Positions 61,855-64,000 of a stretch of DNA of 64,000 bases are shown in pieces; the first letter of the stretch is position 1; the number at the start of each line of letters is the position of its first letter. Under the pieces are notes generated by a model. The model did no database searches, was not told the origin of the DNA, and worked only from the letters and a program-made list of their open reading frames with translations. The position numbers and the translations under genes were made by a program. The stretch lies in assembly GCA_021199255.1 (NCBI GenBank), contig JAJQIK010000052.1, positions 35,910-99,909 on the forward strand, read 5' to 3'. Source of the stretch: Clostridiales bacterium (GTDB lineage: Bacteria; Bacillota; Clostridia; Lachnospirales; Lachnospiraceae).

Positions 61855-63312
61855 TTACTGCTCTAAGTCTACTACATCCTGAGCTGCCTGTAATGCCTCA
61901 TCTACATCCATACCGTTCTCAAGGATATCGTTCAGCGTTACGTTACACATCTGCTCGTTAATGGTCGGGCTGATTGCTACGGTGTAAATCGTGCCGATAT
62001 CATCTTTGATTTCATACAGTACATCATAAGGATAATTGATGAAGAACTGGTTGTACTGGTTGCTGTCGTCATGAGCGAACGCGTCGTCATTCCAAAGCGC
62101 GGTGTTACATACGTCGAATCCAAGGTTATCCCAGATTAACTGCTCGCCCTCTTCAGACATCTTAGCCCAGCAAAGGAACTCTGCTGCCAGCTCCTGATTA
62201 GCAGACTGCTGTGTTACAACCGTACCTGTACCGCCTACACCAACGGAACAGATCTGGCCTTCCTCGAATACAGGACATTTTGCAATATACCAGTTGCCGG
62301 ATTCCTCAGGCATATAGTTGGTGAAACGGCTCATATACCACATAGCCTTCGGGAAGGATACGATGTTGTGATCCAGAATATTCTGGAAGCCAGCTTCCAA
62401 GTCAACGTGTCCGTCAGGAGAAACCTCTGCAAGGCCGGTGTTCAGCCAATCCTGCTCCATGGTCAGCATGGTCTTAACGGAATCAAGCTGTACGTTAGCA
62501 GTACCGTCGAAGCCGCCTGTCCAGTCCTCGCCGTACTCAGCCATTGCGATCCACTGCCAGTCAACGCCGCCCGTATCAACAGACGTCCAGTATTTGCCTT
62601 CTGTTGCGATAGCGTCTACATATTCCTGGCCAAGCGCTGCATAATCATCCCATGTTACAACGGAATCAATCTTGGCGATTACTTCATCCTGCGTAAGTCC
62701 CATAGCCTCGGACATTGCAGCTACATTGTAGTACATAACGAACGCGCCTACATGATAAGGAGCGCCGTAGTAATGTCCGTCAGATCCGGCATATACATCC
62801 ATACGGGCCTGAACCATTGTATCCATGTAAGGAGCCGCATAATCATCTAACGGAACCAGCCAGGTGTCAAGTCCTGCTACTACGTTAGGATACTGGCCGA
62901 TCTCAACGTCGCAGATATCCGGAGCGCCTGTACCTGCTGTCAAAGATGTTAACAGCTTGGTGTGCATATCAGAATAAGGATATGTAGTACATGTGATCTC
63001 GATGGTTCTGTCAGGATTCTGCTCGTTCCACAGCTCCACCATGTTGCCGTAATGCTGTCCGTGCAGCTCTACGAATGTCCACATCTCTAAGTGTGTACCA
63101 TTGGGATCGCCAAAGGTAGAAGTAGGAATCTCTTCCTCTTCTGCTGCGGCTTCATCTGTGCTCTCTTCCGCTGCAGCGTCGTCTGTTGCCGCATCGTCTG
63201 TTGTCTCTGCTGCCGCATCGCCTGTAGAAGAGCTGTCGGAGCTGCCGCAGCCTGCAAGTACAGAAGAAACCATAGCAACACTTAACAAAGTAGCCAATAC
63301 TTTCTTTTTCAT
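61855..63312 (-). CDS. Carbohydrate ABC transporter substrate-binding lipoprotein
   Basis: The 485-residue protein has a lipoprotein signal with LAGC (Cys22), a Ser/Thr/Ala/Glu-rich linker (about 23-55) and a family 1 binding domain: LEMWTFVELHGQHYGNMVELW, GAPDICDVEIGQYPNV, GRxxAP-like region GAPYHVGAFVMYYN. The sugar is not identifiable. GGAGGAAAAG lies before the ATG. It is the first gene of a three-gene CUT1 operon with its own promoter. Confidence 0.92.
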   Translation of the reverse strand: MKKKVLATLLSVAMVSSVLAGCGSSDSSSTGDAAAETTDDAATDDAAAEESTDEAAAEEEEIPTSTFGDPNGTHLEMWTFVELHGQHYGNMVELWNEQNPDRTIEITCTTYPYSDMHTKLLTSLTAGTGAPDICDVEIGQYPNVVAGLDTWLVPLDDYAAPYMDTMVQARMDVYAGSDGHYYGAPYHVGAFVMYYNVAAMSEAMGLTQDEVIAKIDSVVTWDDYAALGQEYVDAIATEGKYWTSVDTGGVDWQWIAMAEYGEDWTGGFDGTANVQLDSVKTMLTMEQDWLNTGLAEVSPDGHVDLEAGFQNILDHNIVSFPKAMWYMSRFTNYMPEESGNWYIAKCPVFEEGQICSVGVGGTGTVVTQQSANQELAAEFLCWAKMSEEGEQLIWDNLGFDVCNTALWNDDAFAHDDSNQYNQFFINYPYDVLYEIKDDIGTIYTVAISPTINEQMCNVTLNDILENGMDVDEALQAAQDVVDLEQ

Positions 63313-63385
63313 TACTTTTCCTCCTTTTATCAATGAAAAAAATGATTGCCAGATCCCCGACCCGCGTCGTTTAAATATTAAACTA

Positions 63386-63397
63386 ATTTAGCTAAAT
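63386..63397. promoter_or_regulatory. 12-bp palindrome at the sugar operon promoter
   Basis: ATTTAGCTAAAT overlaps the downstream half of the -10 region of the binding-protein promoter; a repressor operator is possible. No LacI-type consensus was recognised. Confidence 0.4.
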
Positions 63398-63423
63398 ATA
63401 TAAAACGAATACTTTTTGCACAA
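63395..63423 (-). promoter_or_regulatory. SigA-type promoter of the sugar transporter operon
   Basis: On the minus strand TTGTGC, 17 bp and TATATT lie about 80 bp upstream of the binding-protein ATG. Further upstream there is a homopolymer tract of about 14-15 T around 63477-63491. Confidence 0.55.
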
Positions 63424-63583
63424 AAAATGTGATCATTTTATTTCCGTTACCACCAACAGATTGAGCAACTTGCACATTTTTTTTTTTTTTGTCGGTTCTC
63501 TTATGTTCATATTGTACAATAGCTATTGCATTACGTCAATACCCATTTGAATTATTTTAGATTTTTTTGAAATATTTAGAGAT

Positions 63584-63850
63584 TTATAAAAATTCTGCCG
63601 TCCATTTGCCATAAGGACAGCCGTTCTTTTTCATCGCCGCCCGCAGCTCCACATAACAGCCGCACGCCCGGCACATACCGTCCGCCAGAAGGTCGCAGTC
63701 CTTACAAAACAGGAGCCGCTTTTCATAAAGCGGCTCCTCAACCTTCAGGTCTTCCTCCAGATTGGCAATATAGGTATGCAGATTCTCAAAATAAGCTGCC
63801 TGATCCATATCTTTCGTCAGGCATTTACGGCATATTCTCTGTTCTTCCAT
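63584..63850 (-). CDS. Small Cys-rich zinc-ribbon protein (DUF6171-like)
   Basis: The 88-residue protein has CRKC near the N-terminus, CKDC in the middle and MCRACGCYVELRAAMKKNGCP near the C-terminus, a spacing that suggests two zinc sites. It matches the DUF6171 pattern. No signal peptide. The ATG at 63850 was chosen; the frame upstream reads into a dispersed repeat, which makes unrelated residues such as ISLRRFATSCSE. Function unknown. Confidence 0.72.
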   Translation of the reverse strand: MEEQRICRKCLTKDMDQAAYFENLHTYIANLEEDLKVEEPLYEKRLLFCKDCDLLADGMCRACGCYVELRAAMKKNGCPYGKWTAEFL

Positions 63851-64000
63851 ACTAATCCCCATTTCTGAGCAACTTGTTGCGAAGCGGCGAAGAGAAATCC
63901 GCGAAGGCGGTTTCTCTTCTGCCATCAGGGCCATTTGTTTTCGCCCAGAAACAAATAGCCGTATGAAAAATCAGCACATCAGTGTGATTTTTCATACTAA
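63851..64000. repeat. Long copy of a dispersed repeat with three stem-loops
   Basis: 63851-63889 matches 32687-32725 at 35 of 39 positions. Three hairpins follow: 63890-63918 (AAGAGAAA / TTTCTCTT plus CCGC / GCGG), 63933-63956 (ATTTGTTT / AAACAAAT) and 63961-63997 (a 13-bp perfect stem beginning GTATGAAAAATCA). The element runs to the window edge and may continue. Nothing in it looks like a gene. Confidence 0.75.

Noticed and set aside
63477-63491. Long T-tract as a terminator or phase-variation tract
   Set aside because: No stem precedes it on the strand in question, and it lies 50-60 bp from the sugar operon promoter; a length effect on expression is possible but unsupported.
63851-63934. 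N-terminal extension of the DUF6171-like protein (MALMAEEKPPSRISLRR)
   Set aside because: These residues come from translating the dispersed repeat; the conserved protein starts at the ATG at 63850.

Overview
The window looks like a chromosomal segment of a spore-forming, Gram-positive anaerobe of the Lachnospiraceae (Clostridia), with roughly 50 % G+C by eye. The evidence is the complete spoIIIAA-AH operon, spoIVB, a spoVB-like flippase and a germination-type lipoprotein; the Firmicute gene order asp23-nusB-xseA-xseB-ispA-dxs-tlyA-nadK-argR-recN-spoIVB-spo0A; a T-box leader; RqcH; RemA; and CHC2-type DnaG next to the main sigma factor. No phage, insertion sequence, CRISPR array or rRNA was seen. 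Nearly all genes lie on the minus strand, so the text runs from low to high coordinate but transcription mostly runs the other way.

Layout. 1-3.2 kb: yicC-remA-gmk-rpoZ operon ending in an unexpected trpD that is cut by the window edge; rqcH diverges from it. 5-10 kb: an MBL-fold lipoprotein, two small CotF-like proteins, a MurJ/SpoVB-type flippase and glycogen synthase. 10-21.4 kb: the large housekeeping/isoprenoid/sporulation cluster. Its last gene, at the normal spo0A position, encodes only the Spo0A DNA-binding domain behind about 57 residues; the phospho-receiver is missing. 21.4-25.5 kb: a transglutaminase-like protein, release factor 3 and phosphopentomutase. 25.5-30.8 kb: spoIIIAA-AH with a candidate SigE promoter. 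31-34.2 kb: trpXYZ tryptophan ABC transporter under a T-box with a UGG (Trp) specifier. 34-39 kb: a PHP phosphoesterase, a CmpB-type membrane protein, a YlmH-like S4 protein, and two CobW-type metal GTPases, one with a His-rich tandem repeat and one fused to a YcgQ-like domain. 39-45.4 kb: a MacB-type export system with a very long adaptor, an unknown membrane protein and a trypsin-like protease. 45.4-52.4 kb: RNase P RNA, a nucleoside kinase, trmK, rpoD, dnaG and dgt. 52.4-56.3 kb: a lipase-like hydrolase, an HHxxxDG acyltransferase and a zinc-ribbon membrane protein, then a GerMN lipoprotein. 56.5-57.8 kb: two tRNA-Leu genes (CAG, and the unusual AAG) around a double-domain hemerythrin. 57.8-63.9 kb: a GGDEF / degenerate EAL / LamG protein, a CUT1 sugar ABC transporter without its ATPase, and a small zinc-ribbon protein preceded by a dispersed repeat.

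Most interesting: the receiver-less Spo0A at the canonical locus; a 39-bp dispersed repeat found just upstream of two unrelated start codons, one copy carrying three stem-loops; the cytoplasmic GGDEF-EAL-LamG protein beside a sugar transporter; the tRNA-Leu with A34; and the paired metal GTPases behind a palindrome-marked promoter. All functions are inferred from sequence recognition; no database search was possible.
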